From positions 1 to 36,589 of the forward strand of contig QNYK01000100.1 of assembly GCA_003973385.1 (NCBI GenBank): a stretch of DNA of 36,589 nucleotides, written 5' to 3'. Shown in pieces: positions 16,593 through 24,910 of this stretch. The stretch's first letter is position 1, and every line of letters starts with the position of its first letter. The position numbers and the translations under genes are program-made. The DNA comes from Bacillota bacterium. Its GTDB lineage: Bacteria; Planctomycetota; UBA8108; UBA1146. The notes under the pieces were generated by a model. The model saw only the letters and a program-made list of their open reading frames with translations, ran no database searches and had not been told where the DNA came from.

Positions 16593-17528
16593 TCGTCCGC
16601 TGACGCTCCAGTTCTTCCACCAATCAACGAATCCGTCGCCGAGCACCGAGTCGACGCCCCCCGAGGGAACGCCCGCTTGTAACAGAGCACGAGCGAGACG
16701 ATCCAGATCACGATGGTCACGAAAGTCTTCGGGTAGTGTCGAGATTCCATCCAGGTCGGTTCCAAGACCCACCCGTTCCTGCCCCAGAAACTCCATCAGG
16801 TGCAGGACATGCCTCGCCACAGTATCGAGATTGACCGCTTCAGAACTGGGTGCCAGGAATGGCGGATAGACGTTGACACCCACCATCCCTCCCCTGTCCG
16901 AGATCAATTGAAGCAGTTCATCCGACAGATTGCGGGGGTGCTCATGAAGCGAGCGGGCATTGGAGTGGGTCGCCACAACCGGAGCCCCTGAATCACAGAC
17001 ATCGATCACCCCTTCCCGGTTCAGATGAGTCACATCGATGGCCCACCCCAGTTCTGAAGCGAGCCGAATCGCATCCTTGCCGAAGGATGTCAGCCCCTCG
17101 TGATCGTCCTCAAGCACTCCCTGACCCAGTTCGTTGGCCCCGTTCCATGTGACTCCAAGGATCCTGATTCCTCGATCGTGGAGCAGTTCAAGTCGTGATA
17201 GATCCCCTTCAAGACAGCTGCCGTTTTCGATGGTTCCGAGCATTCCGGTCTTCGACTCTCCGAGAGCTTCCAGTTGCACCGGATCCACTACCATCTCGAA
17301 CGGTTCCCGAGCGTCGGAATGCAATCGGTCACGGACATCGAGCAGACGATTGCAATGATTCCAGGGGTCTGCCCTGGCGTCTTCGGTAAAAACTGCGCTG
17401 CAGAGTAGGCTGACAGCCGCTTCCCTGCACCTACTGGCATCGATGTGAAGCTGTTCACGCTGGGGAAACAGACCCCCACCCATTTCCTCAAGTCTCCACA
17501 GGGTATCGACATGAAGATCAGCCCTCAT
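16587..17528 (-). CDS. membrane dipeptidase (peptidase family M19)
   Basis: 313 residues from the ATG at 17528 (MRADLHVDT); an in-frame extension of 15 residues lies inside the upstream gene and is unlikely. Family M19 motifs are in order: the zinc ligands in LHVDT at the start, the bridging Glu region MLGTIENG, LGWAIDVTHLN, VVATHSNARSLHEHPRNLSDE with its two His, and GLGTDLDG near the end. The family hydrolyses dipeptides, often including D-amino-acid or dehydro forms, with two zinc ions. There is no signal peptide, so it is probably cytoplasmic. It overlaps the amidohydrolase by 11 bp and is surely co-translated with it. The two may work on peptide or peptidoglycan-derived scraps; the pairing is context only. 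Confidence 0.9.
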   Translation of the reverse strand: MRADLHVDTLWRLEEMGGGLFPQREQLHIDASRCREAAVSLLCSAVFTEDARADPWNHCNRLLDVRDRLHSDAREPFEMVVDPVQLEALGESKTGMLGTIENGSCLEGDLSRLELLHDRGIRILGVTWNGANELGQGVLEDDHEGLTSFGKDAIRLASELGWAIDVTHLNREGVIDVCDSGAPVVATHSNARSLHEHPRNLSDELLQLISDRGGMVGVNVYPPFLAPSSEAVNLDTVARHVLHLMEFLGQERVGLGTDLDGISTLPEDFRDHRDLDRLARALLQAGVPSGGVDSVLGDGFVDWWKNWSVSGRS

Positions 17529-19041
17529 CGGCCCCCATCTCACCCAGGCGCCAACGTCCGAGGCTGAAGACATCGATCAACTTCGCCTGCTCCTGATCTC
17601 GCACCTGTCGAGGATCGTCGGCACCGATCAGTTGAAGATCTGCCTCTGCTCCCACGGCAAGTGTACCCCACCCCGCCGGCAGCCAGTTAGCACTGGCAGC
17701 GGCTGCAGTCCTCCAGCGAAACGCACAGTCAAATGAGACACACTCATGCGGATGAAAACTATCTCCCTGACCATCGGGCGGCAACCTCCGCACCGCTGCA
17801 TCGATGTCGCGCCAGGGATCCGCGCTTTCAATGGGAGCGTCAGAGCCGAGAATCAATGGGATTCCTGCCTCGTCGATGGTCCGCAATGCCAGGGCATGGG
17901 CAGCTCGCTCACCCCACCTCTGCGTCAAGATCTGCCGATCTTGATACAGGTGGCACGGCTGCATCGAAGCGATGCTTCCTGTCGCACGAATTGAATCCAG
18001 ATCTGACGGGTCAAAGCACTGGAAGTGCTCGATCCGGTCGGGCAGCGCTTCGCGTCGAAGCGACCGGATCAGCGCGATGACCCGATTTGCTTCACAAACG
18101 GCGGCGTCCCCGATGGCATGGATGGCCAGTGCCCAGCCCCTGTCCGCTGCCAGACGTGCAGTGTTGTCGAGGAGTTCTCCGGATCTTCGAGAAATACCGA
18201 GGTTCCCGGGGTCGTCACAGTATGCCGACTTCATCCACGCAGTACGTGAGCCGAGAGTCCCATCGATGAATATCTTGATCCAGCGAACGGCAAAGGGGGA
18301 ACTCGGTTCGCCCTCTGGAATGCAATCACCTGCCGAATCAGTCCGCTCCAGGAACAACTCCTCGGGCATGCCATGTCGAATACGAATCCCCAACTGACCC
18401 GCGCTATTTTCCTGCCGCAGGATGTCTATCGAATCTCCCCTGTCAAATGTAGTGGCTGCCGTGATCCCCTGCTTGAGCAACCAGCTGGCGGCTCCAGCAG
18501 CATCTGATCGAGCACTCCTCGGTAAACTGGACCAGACACGCTCGGCAGCCTCTTCCACAACAATCCCAGGATGCCCAGATGGATCGATTCCCGCACACTG
18601 AAGCGCAGCACTGGATACAAGGGCCCTGTGGTGGTCGGCGTTCCACAGAAACACCGGGACATCACGACTCGAGCCATCGAGATGGCGACGTGGGTCTGGC
18701 TGCATCTGTCCGGGCAACGGATCTTTCCAGCCGTGGCCGACAAATGAAATACTGTCAGTCCCATCGCTGGCATCGGCCAGCCATCCATCGATCTCCTCCA
18801 ATGAAATTCCAGCGAGGTCATGCTGGCGTGAATGCTCGATGGAATAGAGCAGATGCAGATGGCTATCAGCAAAAGCTGGCAGTATCCAGCTTCCATCGAG
18901 ATCGATGACGGTCGCCGCTGTGGCGTCACCACGCCCTGCATCAGACCAGCTGCTGATGACACCATCATCGATACGGAGATCGTGGCGCTCCCCTGAGTCT
19001 CCGGGATACCTCCGGACGCCTCGAAGTAGCCAGGCGCTCAC
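17518..19041 (-). CDS. metal-dependent amidohydrolase, YtcJ-like (Amidohydro_3)
   Basis: 507 residues from a GTG at 19041 with TGGAGG at 19047-19052. The fold is the urease-like TIM barrel with a small beta domain built from both ends. HxH metal ligands appear in PAFADSHLHLL, then VRWIKIFIDGTLGSRTAWM (the Lys that is carboxylated in relatives), ALAIHAIGDAAV, DRIEHFQ and LILGSDAPIESADPW. The C-terminus ends with the usual GTLAVGAEADLQLIG return strand. Relatives cleave amide or N-acyl bonds in varied substrates, so the substrate here cannot be named. It lies only 21 bases past the pnp terminator, so expression may depend on read-through. Confidence 0.85.
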   Translation of the reverse strand: MSAWLLRGVRRYPGDSGERHDLRIDDGVISSWSDAGRGDATAATVIDLDGSWILPAFADSHLHLLYSIEHSRQHDLAGISLEEIDGWLADASDGTDSISFVGHGWKDPLPGQMQPDPRRHLDGSSRDVPVFLWNADHHRALVSSAALQCAGIDPSGHPGIVVEEAAERVWSSLPRSARSDAAGAASWLLKQGITAATTFDRGDSIDILRQENSAGQLGIRIRHGMPEELFLERTDSAGDCIPEGEPSSPFAVRWIKIFIDGTLGSRTAWMKSAYCDDPGNLGISRRSGELLDNTARLAADRGWALAIHAIGDAAVCEANRVIALIRSLRREALPDRIEHFQCFDPSDLDSIRATGSIASMQPCHLYQDRQILTQRWGERAAHALALRTIDEAGIPLILGSDAPIESADPWRDIDAAVRRLPPDGQGDSFHPHECVSFDCAFRWRTAAAASANWLPAGWGTLAVGAEADLQLIGADDPRQVRDQEQAKLIDVFSLGRWRLGEMGADEG

Positions 19042-19062
19042 TCAGACCTCCAGAGTTGCATG

Positions 19063-19095
19063 AAAAAGGGGGGCGATCCATCCGGATCGCCCCCC
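19063..19095 (-). terminator. strong intrinsic terminator after pnp
   Basis: On the minus strand a perfect 12-bp stem (GGGGGGCGATCC paired with GGATCGCCCCCC) with a 4-base loop is followed by TTTTT. It begins 13 bases after the pnp stop and is the clearest terminator in the window. Confidence 0.92.
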
Positions 19096-19108
19096 TGCTG
19101 TTGGCTGA

Positions 19109-21334
19109 TCAGCGACGACCTCCGCGGTCGCCTCCACGGCCGCCACGGCGATCACGATCTCCGCCGCCTCGGCCGCCACGATCGGGTCGACCTCCTCGGC
19201 CAGAATCGTCCGATGCAACCGTCGGCTCCAGTTTGCCCTCCTCGATGAGGACAGCCTTGTGGGAGAGGCGAAGTCGGCCTTGAGGATCACTCTCGAGCAC
19301 CTTGACCCGCAGTGAGTCACCCCGTTTTACCACCGAGGAAACATCATCGACATAGTCACCGGAGAGTTCAGAGACATGGACGAGACCCTCCTGGCCAGGC
19401 AGCACCTCGACGAAACAACCGAAGTCCTTGATCGATACGACCTTTCCGTCGTAGATCCTTCCGACCTCGACATCCTGAGTGATCATCTCGATCTGCTCGC
19501 GGGCAGCATTGGCGCTATCAAAGCCCTTGCCCCAGATGGTGATGACTCCGGAATCGACGATTTCAATGGTGGCTCCGGTTTCTTCCTGAATACCCTTGAT
19601 CACCTTGCCGCCGGGGCCAATCACCAGTCCGATTTTTTCGGGATCGATGGTGATTCTCATGATCTTGGGAGCCAGCGGTGAGACCTCATCTCTGGGTCGA
19701 TCCAGTTTCTTCAGCATCTCGCGGAGAATGTGCAATCGTCCCTCACGGGCCTGCTCGAGAGCACGAGCCATCAGTTCACGGCTGAGTCCGGAGATCTTCA
19801 CGTCCATCTGGAGTGCGGTGATCCCTTTCTGCGAGCCAGCCACCTTGAAGTCCATGTCCCCGTTGTGATCCTCACTGCCGAGGATGTCGGAGAGGATGTA
19901 GTGGTCGCTTCCATCTTCGATCATCCCCATGGCGATTCCTGCAACAGGCCGCTTGAGCGGCACTCCTGCATCCATCAGCGCCAGGGTTCCTCCGCAGACA
20001 CTCGCCATCGACGAGGATCCATTGGATTCGGTGATGTCACTGACGATACGAATCGTGTAAGGGAAGTCGTCGTGATCGGGAAGGATGTGGCGGATGGAAC
20101 GTTCTGCCAGGGCTCCATGGCCGATCTCCCGGCGCTTGGGTCCACGATTGGGCCACGATTCTCCGACACAGTATCCAGGGAAGTTGTAGTGCAGCATGAA
20201 GTGATCGCGCTTCTCGTCGATCAGTCCATCGATTCTCTGCTCGTCAAAGGATGTACCGAGAGTTGCAGTGACGATCGCCTGAGTCTCACCTCGGGTGAAC
20301 AACGCCGAACCATGAGTTCTCGGCAGCAGTTGCACATCCGTATCGATATCGCGAATGTCGGTGAATGAACGGCCATCACTGCGCTTCTTATCCTCGATGA
20401 TGATGTCGCGCTCGACCTTTTTCTTGACCGAGGAGAGGAACTTCTTGACCTCTTTCGGGTCGTTTTCGCAGGTGTCCGCTTCCCGCTGATCCTCCGGGCA
20501 GAGCTGCTCGAAGACCTCATCGCAGACGGCACTCATCGCGTTGGATCGGGCGAATTTTCCATCGGTGCGAATCACAGCGCGAACGCCGTCATAGGCCATC
20601 GAGAAGACCTTGGCCTTCAACTCCTCGTTCACCTCGGGAGCCACGAACTCGATCTTCGGCTTGCCGGCGAGTTTGGCAAACTCCTTCACCATCGAAACCA
20701 CCTCGGTGGAGACTTCGTGGGCTTTTTCCAGAGCATCGATGATATCGGCTTCCGCCACTTCCTTGGCTCCAGCCTCGACCATCACGATCGCTTCATCGGT
20801 ACCTGCGACCACCAGGTCGATATCTCCCTGATCACGCTGTTCGTGTGTCGGGTTGATGATCAGTTCTCCATCCACTCGTCCGATACGAACCGCTCCGATG
20901 GGCCCCTGAAAGGGCAACTCGGAGATGGAGAGTGCCGAGGATGCGGCGATCATCGCCAGGATATCAGTATCGTTCTCACGATCTGCGGAAAGAACCGCCA
21001 CCGTCACCATCACGTCCTTCATGTATCCATCGGGGAACAGAGGACGCACCGGGCGGTCGATCATCCTGGCGGTCAGGATTTCCTTGGTCGTGGGGCGACC
21101 TTCTCGCTTGAAAAATCCACCGGGGATCTTGCCCGCAGCATAGTTATTCTCACGATAATCAACGGTCAGGGGGAAGAAGTCACCTCCCCAGCGGGGTTCA
21201 CCCCATGTCACTGCGCAAAAAACAGCGCAGTCGCCGCAGCGAACGATGGTCGCTCCTGCCGCTTGCTTTGCAATCAATCCGGTTTCGATACTGAGGGTTC
21301 GCCCCCCGATCTCCCGGGTAACAATATGTTTCAT
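19109..21334 (-). CDS. pnp: polynucleotide phosphorylase
   Basis: 741 residues, ATG at 21334 with AGGAGG at 21339-21344. Two RNase PH-like domains are visible: the first holds RPLFPDGY and the second holds LPRTHGSALFTRGETQAIV and GSEDHNGDMDFKVAG. A KH domain follows (EKIGLVIGPGGKVIKGIQEE), then an S1 domain (GRIYDGKVVSIKDFGCFVE to LVHVSELSG). The trimeric enzyme degrades RNA 3' to 5' with phosphate. The last 35 residues are an Arg-Gly-rich tail with repeated RGG units, which most PNPases lack. The gene follows rpsO, the common bacterial order, with a 199-bp gap, and is followed by a strong terminator. RNase Y, a frequent degradosome partner, is encoded about 4.4 kb upstream on the same strand. 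Confidence 0.97.
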   Translation of the reverse strand: MKHIVTREIGGRTLSIETGLIAKQAAGATIVRCGDCAVFCAVTWGEPRWGGDFFPLTVDYRENNYAAGKIPGGFFKREGRPTTKEILTARMIDRPVRPLFPDGYMKDVMVTVAVLSADRENDTDILAMIAASSALSISELPFQGPIGAVRIGRVDGELIINPTHEQRDQGDIDLVVAGTDEAIVMVEAGAKEVAEADIIDALEKAHEVSTEVVSMVKEFAKLAGKPKIEFVAPEVNEELKAKVFSMAYDGVRAVIRTDGKFARSNAMSAVCDEVFEQLCPEDQREADTCENDPKEVKKFLSSVKKKVERDIIIEDKKRSDGRSFTDIRDIDTDVQLLPRTHGSALFTRGETQAIVTATLGTSFDEQRIDGLIDEKRDHFMLHYNFPGYCVGESWPNRGPKRREIGHGALAERSIRHILPDHDDFPYTIRIVSDITESNGSSSMASVCGGTLALMDAGVPLKRPVAGIAMGMIEDGSDHYILSDILGSEDHNGDMDFKVAGSQKGITALQMDVKISGLSRELMARALEQAREGRLHILREMLKKLDRPRDEVSPLAPKIMRITIDPEKIGLVIGPGGKVIKGIQEETGATIEIVDSGVITIWGKGFDSANAAREQIEMITQDVEVGRIYDGKVVSIKDFGCFVEVLPGQEGLVHVSELSGDYVDDVSSVVKRGDSLRVKVLESDPQGRLRLSHKAVLIEEGKLEPTVASDDSGRGGRPDRGGRGGGDRDRRGGRGGDRGGRR

Positions 21335-21533
21335 CGATCCTCCTGACAGCCACTGCTGCCTTGACGCCCATGCGCCTTCTTCTGATTTCTCTCGACTCTA
21401 AATTAATTACTTCTGATTTGGTGTCACTCTGGTAGGTGGGACTCCGCCACGAGGCTGAGTTACAGAGTTACCGAACATCGAATGCAGCCTCTTCAACGAG
21501 CTGGTGCGCAATTGCAGCAACTATTCTGGCGGA
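21335..21533 (-). other. rpsO-pnp intergenic leader
   Basis: 199 bp between the rpsO stop and the pnp ATG. It is more AT-rich than the genes around it near 21398-21412 (TAATTAATTTAGAG on the minus strand) and contains a direct repeat GTAACTC-T-GTAACTC. In many bacteria the pnp leader folds into a stem cut by RNase III and used for autocontrol. I cannot find a convincing long stem by eye, nor a clear promoter. Confidence 0.35.
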
Positions 21534-21803
21534 TTATCGCCGCAGCCCGAGGACTTCGATCAAACGGAGGTATTCGGGACGGTCCCTGCTCTGCAGGTAT
21601 TTCAGCAGGCGAGTCCGCTTACCGACCAGGACCAGCAAACCACGACGGCCGGCAAAGTCCTTCTTCTTGACTCGAAGATGCTCCGTGATATTTCGGATTC
21701 TCTCGGTCAGGATAGCAACCTGTACCTGAACCGATCCCTTGTCGTTCTCCGAGGTACGAAACTCCTCGATCAAGGCGGTCTTGCGTTCTGCGGTGATGCT
21801 CAT
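21534..21803 (-). CDS. rpsO: 30S ribosomal protein S15
   Basis: 89 residues, the usual S15 length. The conserved pattern is complete: [22 protein letters not shown] at the start, [43 protein letters not shown], and [15 protein letters not shown] at the end. S15 binds the central domain of 16S rRNA early in small-subunit assembly. The ribosome site before the ATG is weak (CGGAAC), which would fit translational autocontrol as known for rpsO in other bacteria. The pnp gene follows. Confidence 0.98.
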   Translation of the reverse strand: MSITAERKTALIEEFRTSENDKGSVQVQVAILTERIRNITEHLRVKKKDFAGRRGLLVLVGKRTRLLKYLQSRDRPEYLRLIEVLGLRR

Positions 21804-21835
21804 GTTCCGATGAAACCCTGTCTGTCGATGTTATG

Positions 21836-21846
21836 GTAACAGTTAC
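21836..21846. promoter_or_regulatory. palindrome GTAACaGTTAC in the rpsO leader
   Basis: Perfect 5-bp arms around a single base, 33-43 bases upstream of the rpsO ATG. The GTAAC word also recurs twice in the pnp leader on the minus strand. It could be part of an S15-binding leader structure or chance. Confidence 0.25.
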
Positions 21847-21904
21847 GACCACATGCCGATGAAGAACAGCCTCCACCGTCGCGGCCCTACCAGACCAGAG
21901 TGAG

Positions 21905-21932
21905 ATGCTACAGTGAGGCCCCTGAAGGGCAA
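21905..21932 (-). promoter_or_regulatory. candidate rpsO promoter
   Basis: Minus strand: TTGCCC, a 16-base spacer, then TAGCAT, between ruvX and rpsO. The predicted start near 21898 leaves a leader of about 95 bases. Both boxes match the consensus at 4 of 6 positions. Confidence 0.35.
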
Positions 21933-21974
21933 GCCAATGTCAGCCCCGGAGTGGCAAAAGTGGCCGCTTGAGGC

Positions 21975-22406
21975 TCAATTCGCCCCATCCGCAGCCTCCA
22001 GCAACCCGGGCGGATCCGGCGAATCGGGCGCTCCAGCGTCGAGAAAGGACTGGAGCAGGATCGCTGCCGCCCGTGCATCGAGTTCCTTGCTGCCACCGAG
22101 TGCCTTCGCCTGCGCAGAAGTCAGGCGTTCATCCCAGAGTTGAACGGGAAAATCGATCCTCTCCCTCAACCATCGGACGAGTTGCAGGGAGCGGATCGCC
22201 ATCGGTCCGAAGGACCCATCCATGTTGCGAGGCATACCGATGACGACTCCTGCAACTCCATGCTCGGAGTCAGTTTCCAGGATCCAACTGACCAGGTCGT
22301 CTCGGTTTCCAACGACTCCTCTCGGAGTGGCCAGCACTCCCAGCCCATCTGCTCTGGCCAGACCATTTCGCTTTTCTCCGGGGTCAACCCCGATCCACAC
22401 GCTCAC
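21975..22406 (-). CDS. ruvX: putative pre-16S rRNA nuclease / Holliday junction resolvase-like protein (YqgF family)
   Basis: 143 residues from a GTG at 22406 that overlaps the preceding stop (GTGA). Family markers are VWIGVDPGEKRNGLARAD at the start (RNase H-like fold, first acidic residue in VDPG), VVIGMPRNMDGSFG, VQLWDERLTSAQA (catalytic Glu/Arg), and LDARAAAILLQSFLD (last Asp). In E. coli the protein matures the 5' end of 16S rRNA. It is listed as ruvX from an older resolvase idea. The location directly before rpsO fits a ribosome link. A second GTG two codons in is also possible. Confidence 0.93.
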   Translation of the reverse strand: MSVWIGVDPGEKRNGLARADGLGVLATPRGVVGNRDDLVSWILETDSEHGVAGVVIGMPRNMDGSFGPMAIRSLQLVRWLRERIDFPVQLWDERLTSAQAKALGGSKELDARAAAILLQSFLDAGAPDSPDPPGLLEAADGAN

Positions 22407-23599
22407 AGGATGGCCTCTTCTCGTTGGGCCAGCTCCAGCAACACATCTCGTAGACCATCAGAGAGGAGTTCAGCCTCCGAGGCTACAACCACAAGGTCAG
22501 GCGAAACAGCCACCAATCCTCCACGGGCGCCGCTGACCGAAACCTCTACATCACCTTCTTGAAAACAGATCAATCCCTGGCAGTCAGAGAACCCGATGCC
22601 GACAGGCATCTCATCACCATCTTCATGTGCCATGTTGACCACGACTCGATCAGCTGTCGACTCCAGTTTCAATGGTTTGGTACCCAGGAACACCAGTTGG
22701 CGGCCACCACAACTCTCGACATGTGCAGATTGTGCCCGGATGTAGATCGGCTCTCCAGGAGCCTGGTACTTCTTCAACAACTCGTGAGCGACCACCTTGA
22801 GATTACCCTGCTCATCGAGATGTTGACACAGCCGAAGCGCTGGCCAGCGGCCGATGTCAGTCCAGGAAAACCAGATCCTGGCAACCGTGAGGTGAGGCTG
22901 AAATTCCTCGCGAGAGATCAAGAAGTGATCGATGGAAGTCGCGGGAACCTGGTCGCTGAGATCGATCTCGCTGTTCAACTCTTCATTCAAGAATTCCTTC
23001 ACCTTCTCGATCAGGAATCCAGACCTGCACAGAAACATGCCGCTATTATGCAGGGCCCCCTTGTCGTGCATTTCTTGCGCCAGTGCAGGATCAGGCTTCT
23101 CGACGAATCGACTGACGCCAGAAGCAAATGAATCCGTTTCTGCGAAGATGAAACCAAATGACCGATCTGACGTCGACGGCGATCCGAACAACCACATCTG
23201 GTCTGGCCCAGCCAGTGCCTGATCGATCGCCTGGCGCATCGTCTGGCGAAAGAGGTCGCCATCCAGTACCAGATGATCGGCTGGCAGCACCAGAATCCAG
23301 GAAGATGGATCCTGGTCATGGATTCGTACTGCGGCGCGCACGATGGCGGGAGCCGTATCCCTGGCAACAGGCTCTTCGATCCACCGGCAAGGTGACAGGT
23401 CGGGCAAGATACCGCTGATGGCTACCAGGTGAACTCGCTCATGGGGTACCAGTGACAGCGATCGTTCTATCGTGCCCTCGACAAGCGATCTCCCCTGCCA
23501 CAGCGGCAGCATCTGTTTTGACCTGCCCTCGCGGCTCCAGGGCCAGAGGCGATTCCCCTCCCCACCGGCAAGAATGACGACATGAACGGTGTCACTCAT
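22403..23599 (-). CDS. manC: mannose-1-phosphate guanylyltransferase-like nucleotidyltransferase
   Basis: 398 residues. The N-terminus VVILAGGEGNRLWPWSREGRSKQMLPL is the nucleotide-binding signature of the ManC/AlgA group, with Ser replacing the usual Pro before Lys-Gln. ARDTAPAIVRAA, VLPADHLVLDG, FGFIFAETD, SRFVEKPD and HNSGMFLCRSGFLIE follow in the family order, and WFSWTDIGRWPAL matches the late W-x-D-x-G-x-W motif. The C-terminal 120 residues look like a beta-helix with a closing LVVVASEAELLSDGLRDVL. The enzyme would make GDP-mannose from mannose-1-phosphate and GTP for glycans; sugar choice cannot be fixed from sequence alone. It lies between a J-domain gene and ruvX, with short overlaps to both and no other sugar genes nearby. 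Confidence 0.85.
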   Translation of the reverse strand: MSDTVHVVILAGGEGNRLWPWSREGRSKQMLPLWQGRSLVEGTIERSLSLVPHERVHLVAISGILPDLSPCRWIEEPVARDTAPAIVRAAVRIHDQDPSSWILVLPADHLVLDGDLFRQTMRQAIDQALAGPDQMWLFGSPSTSDRSFGFIFAETDSFASGVSRFVEKPDPALAQEMHDKGALHNSGMFLCRSGFLIEKVKEFLNEELNSEIDLSDQVPATSIDHFLISREEFQPHLTVARIWFSWTDIGRWPALRLCQHLDEQGNLKVVAHELLKKYQAPGEPIYIRAQSAHVESCGGRQLVFLGTKPLKLESTADRVVVNMAHEDGDEMPVGIGFSDCQGLICFQEGDVEVSVSGARGGLVAVSPDLVVVASEAELLSDGLRDVLLELAQREEAIL

Positions 23600-24401
23600 C
23601 TTCCAGATACCCCTCCAGCGCCGCTCGGAGTCGGTCGATCCCCTTGGTTCGAGGCTGAAGACGTATCGACTCCTGGAAGTGCCTCGCGGCCTCTACCTTC
23701 ATCTCCATCTCGAGGTAACAGATTGCCCGTTTCTTGGCCACTTCTGCACGACCGGCACGATCGAGCCCCAGAAGTTCTGCACGACGCAGGAATTCCAGGC
23801 CAACTCGGGGATCGATAGGCATCTTGGTGCGCCTGAGGAGCAATCGTTGAGCCCTTTCCCTCGCCTCGGAATAGCAGGGACGCTTCTGGGTGCGTGGTTG
23901 CTCGACTCGAATCAGATCCTCGTACCATTCGAGTGCGCCTTTGAAATTCTTCCTGTTCTCTTCGATCTCGCCAAGCAAGAAACACGCATCGACAAACTCG
24001 CCCGAAGTCAGGTGATCTCTCAGCAATATTCGAGCGCCTGGCTCCAACTCCTGGAAACGTTCGAGCGCCTCTTCATTTCGCTCCTCCAGCAGCAGAAACA
24101 GGATCGATCGAGCTCGTGCAGCAGGTCGTTCGCTCTCGGTCACGTGAGGAATCGCTGAAAGGTCAGGATTCTTGCCAGCAATCAGTTGCCACACCCGGTC
24201 ATAGGACTCTCGGCTGTCAGGATCACTGAGGACCTCGAATGCGTCCAGAAGTGTTCGCATCGCGTCGGGATCTATCGGGTGTACCGTCTTGTCGGGATGA
24301 ACCTCCAGCAGACGCTTCCTGAAGGCTGAACGCACGTCATCAGCGCTGCAGCCAGGATCGAGCCCCAGCACCAGGTAATGATCGTGGAACTGCTCTCTCA
24401 T
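23592..24401 (-). CDS. J-domain protein with TPR-like C-terminus
   Basis: 269 residues from the ATG at 24401, which overlaps the dtd stop (ATGA). Residues 1-70 are a J domain: DHYLVLGLDPGCSADDVRSA, then the HPD motif in LLEVHPDKT, then LLDAFEVLSDPDSRESYDRV. There is no Gly/Phe region and no zinc fingers, so it is not DnaJ itself. Residues about 95-269 are helical with TPR-like spacing (CFLLGEIEENRKNFKGALEWYEDLI; RRAELLGLDRAGRAEVAKKRAICYLEMEM). Such proteins stimulate the ATPase of an Hsp70 and deliver specific clients. The client here is unknown. It sits in a coupled run with dtd and manC. Confidence 0.88.
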   Translation of the reverse strand: MREQFHDHYLVLGLDPGCSADDVRSAFRKRLLEVHPDKTVHPIDPDAMRTLLDAFEVLSDPDSRESYDRVWQLIAGKNPDLSAIPHVTESERPAARARSILFLLLEERNEEALERFQELEPGARILLRDHLTSGEFVDACFLLGEIEENRKNFKGALEWYEDLIRVEQPRTQKRPCYSEARERAQRLLLRRTKMPIDPRVGLEFLRRAELLGLDRAGRAEVAKKRAICYLEMEMKVEAARHFQESIRLQPRTKGIDRLRAALEGYLEDE

Positions 24402-24850
24402 GCAGAAGCCTCGCGCTCGATCCACATCGTGACTGGCCCATCGTTGACCAGATGGACCTGCATGTTTGCTCCGAATCGACCCTTCTCCACCCGAGAAATG
24501 CCTTCTTCGTGCAGTCGATCGATGAAGTTCTCGAACAGCGGTTCGGCATCGGCTGGATTCAGTGCATCGACGAAGGAAGGACGGCGACCCTTTCGGCAGT
24601 CGCCATAGAGCGTGAATTGGCTGACCGCCAGGATGTCCCCTTCAGTTTCGATGACGCTTCTATTCATCTGACCATCGGAATCACTGAATACTCGTAGCCC
24701 AGCAATCTTGCGGGCCATCCAGTCCACTTCGATGAGGCCGTCACCGGCACCCAGTCCGACCAGCAGCAACAGACCGCTCGTACAACTGCCCACGACCTCG
24801 CCAGCAACCTCAACCCTGGCCTCCTGAACTCTTTGAACCAGCACACGCAC
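24398..24850 (-). CDS. dtd: D-aminoacyl-tRNA deacylase
   Basis: 150 residues from a GTG at 24850, preceded by GGGGG; a TTG five codons upstream is possible but the family begins with the M-R-V-L-V-Q-R-V pattern seen here. The active-site motifs are AVSQFTLYG (the SQFTL motif) and NDGPVTMWIE (the Gly-cis-Pro motif), and the GRRPSF loop lies between them. The enzyme frees tRNAs wrongly charged with D-amino acids or glycine and acts as a dimer. It lies 60 bp downstream of the ymdB-like gene and overlaps the J-domain gene. Confidence 0.96.
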   Translation of the reverse strand: MRVLVQRVQEARVEVAGEVVGSCTSGLLLLVGLGAGDGLIEVDWMARKIAGLRVFSDSDGQMNRSVIETEGDILAVSQFTLYGDCRKGRRPSFVDALNPADAEPLFENFIDRLHEEGISRVEKGRFGANMQVHLVNDGPVTMWIEREASA

Positions 24851-24910
24851 GAAGCCCCCTATCAACTTGCGATGGTATCAGGAAACGGAAGGTCGGGGAT
24901 GAGAAGTCGG

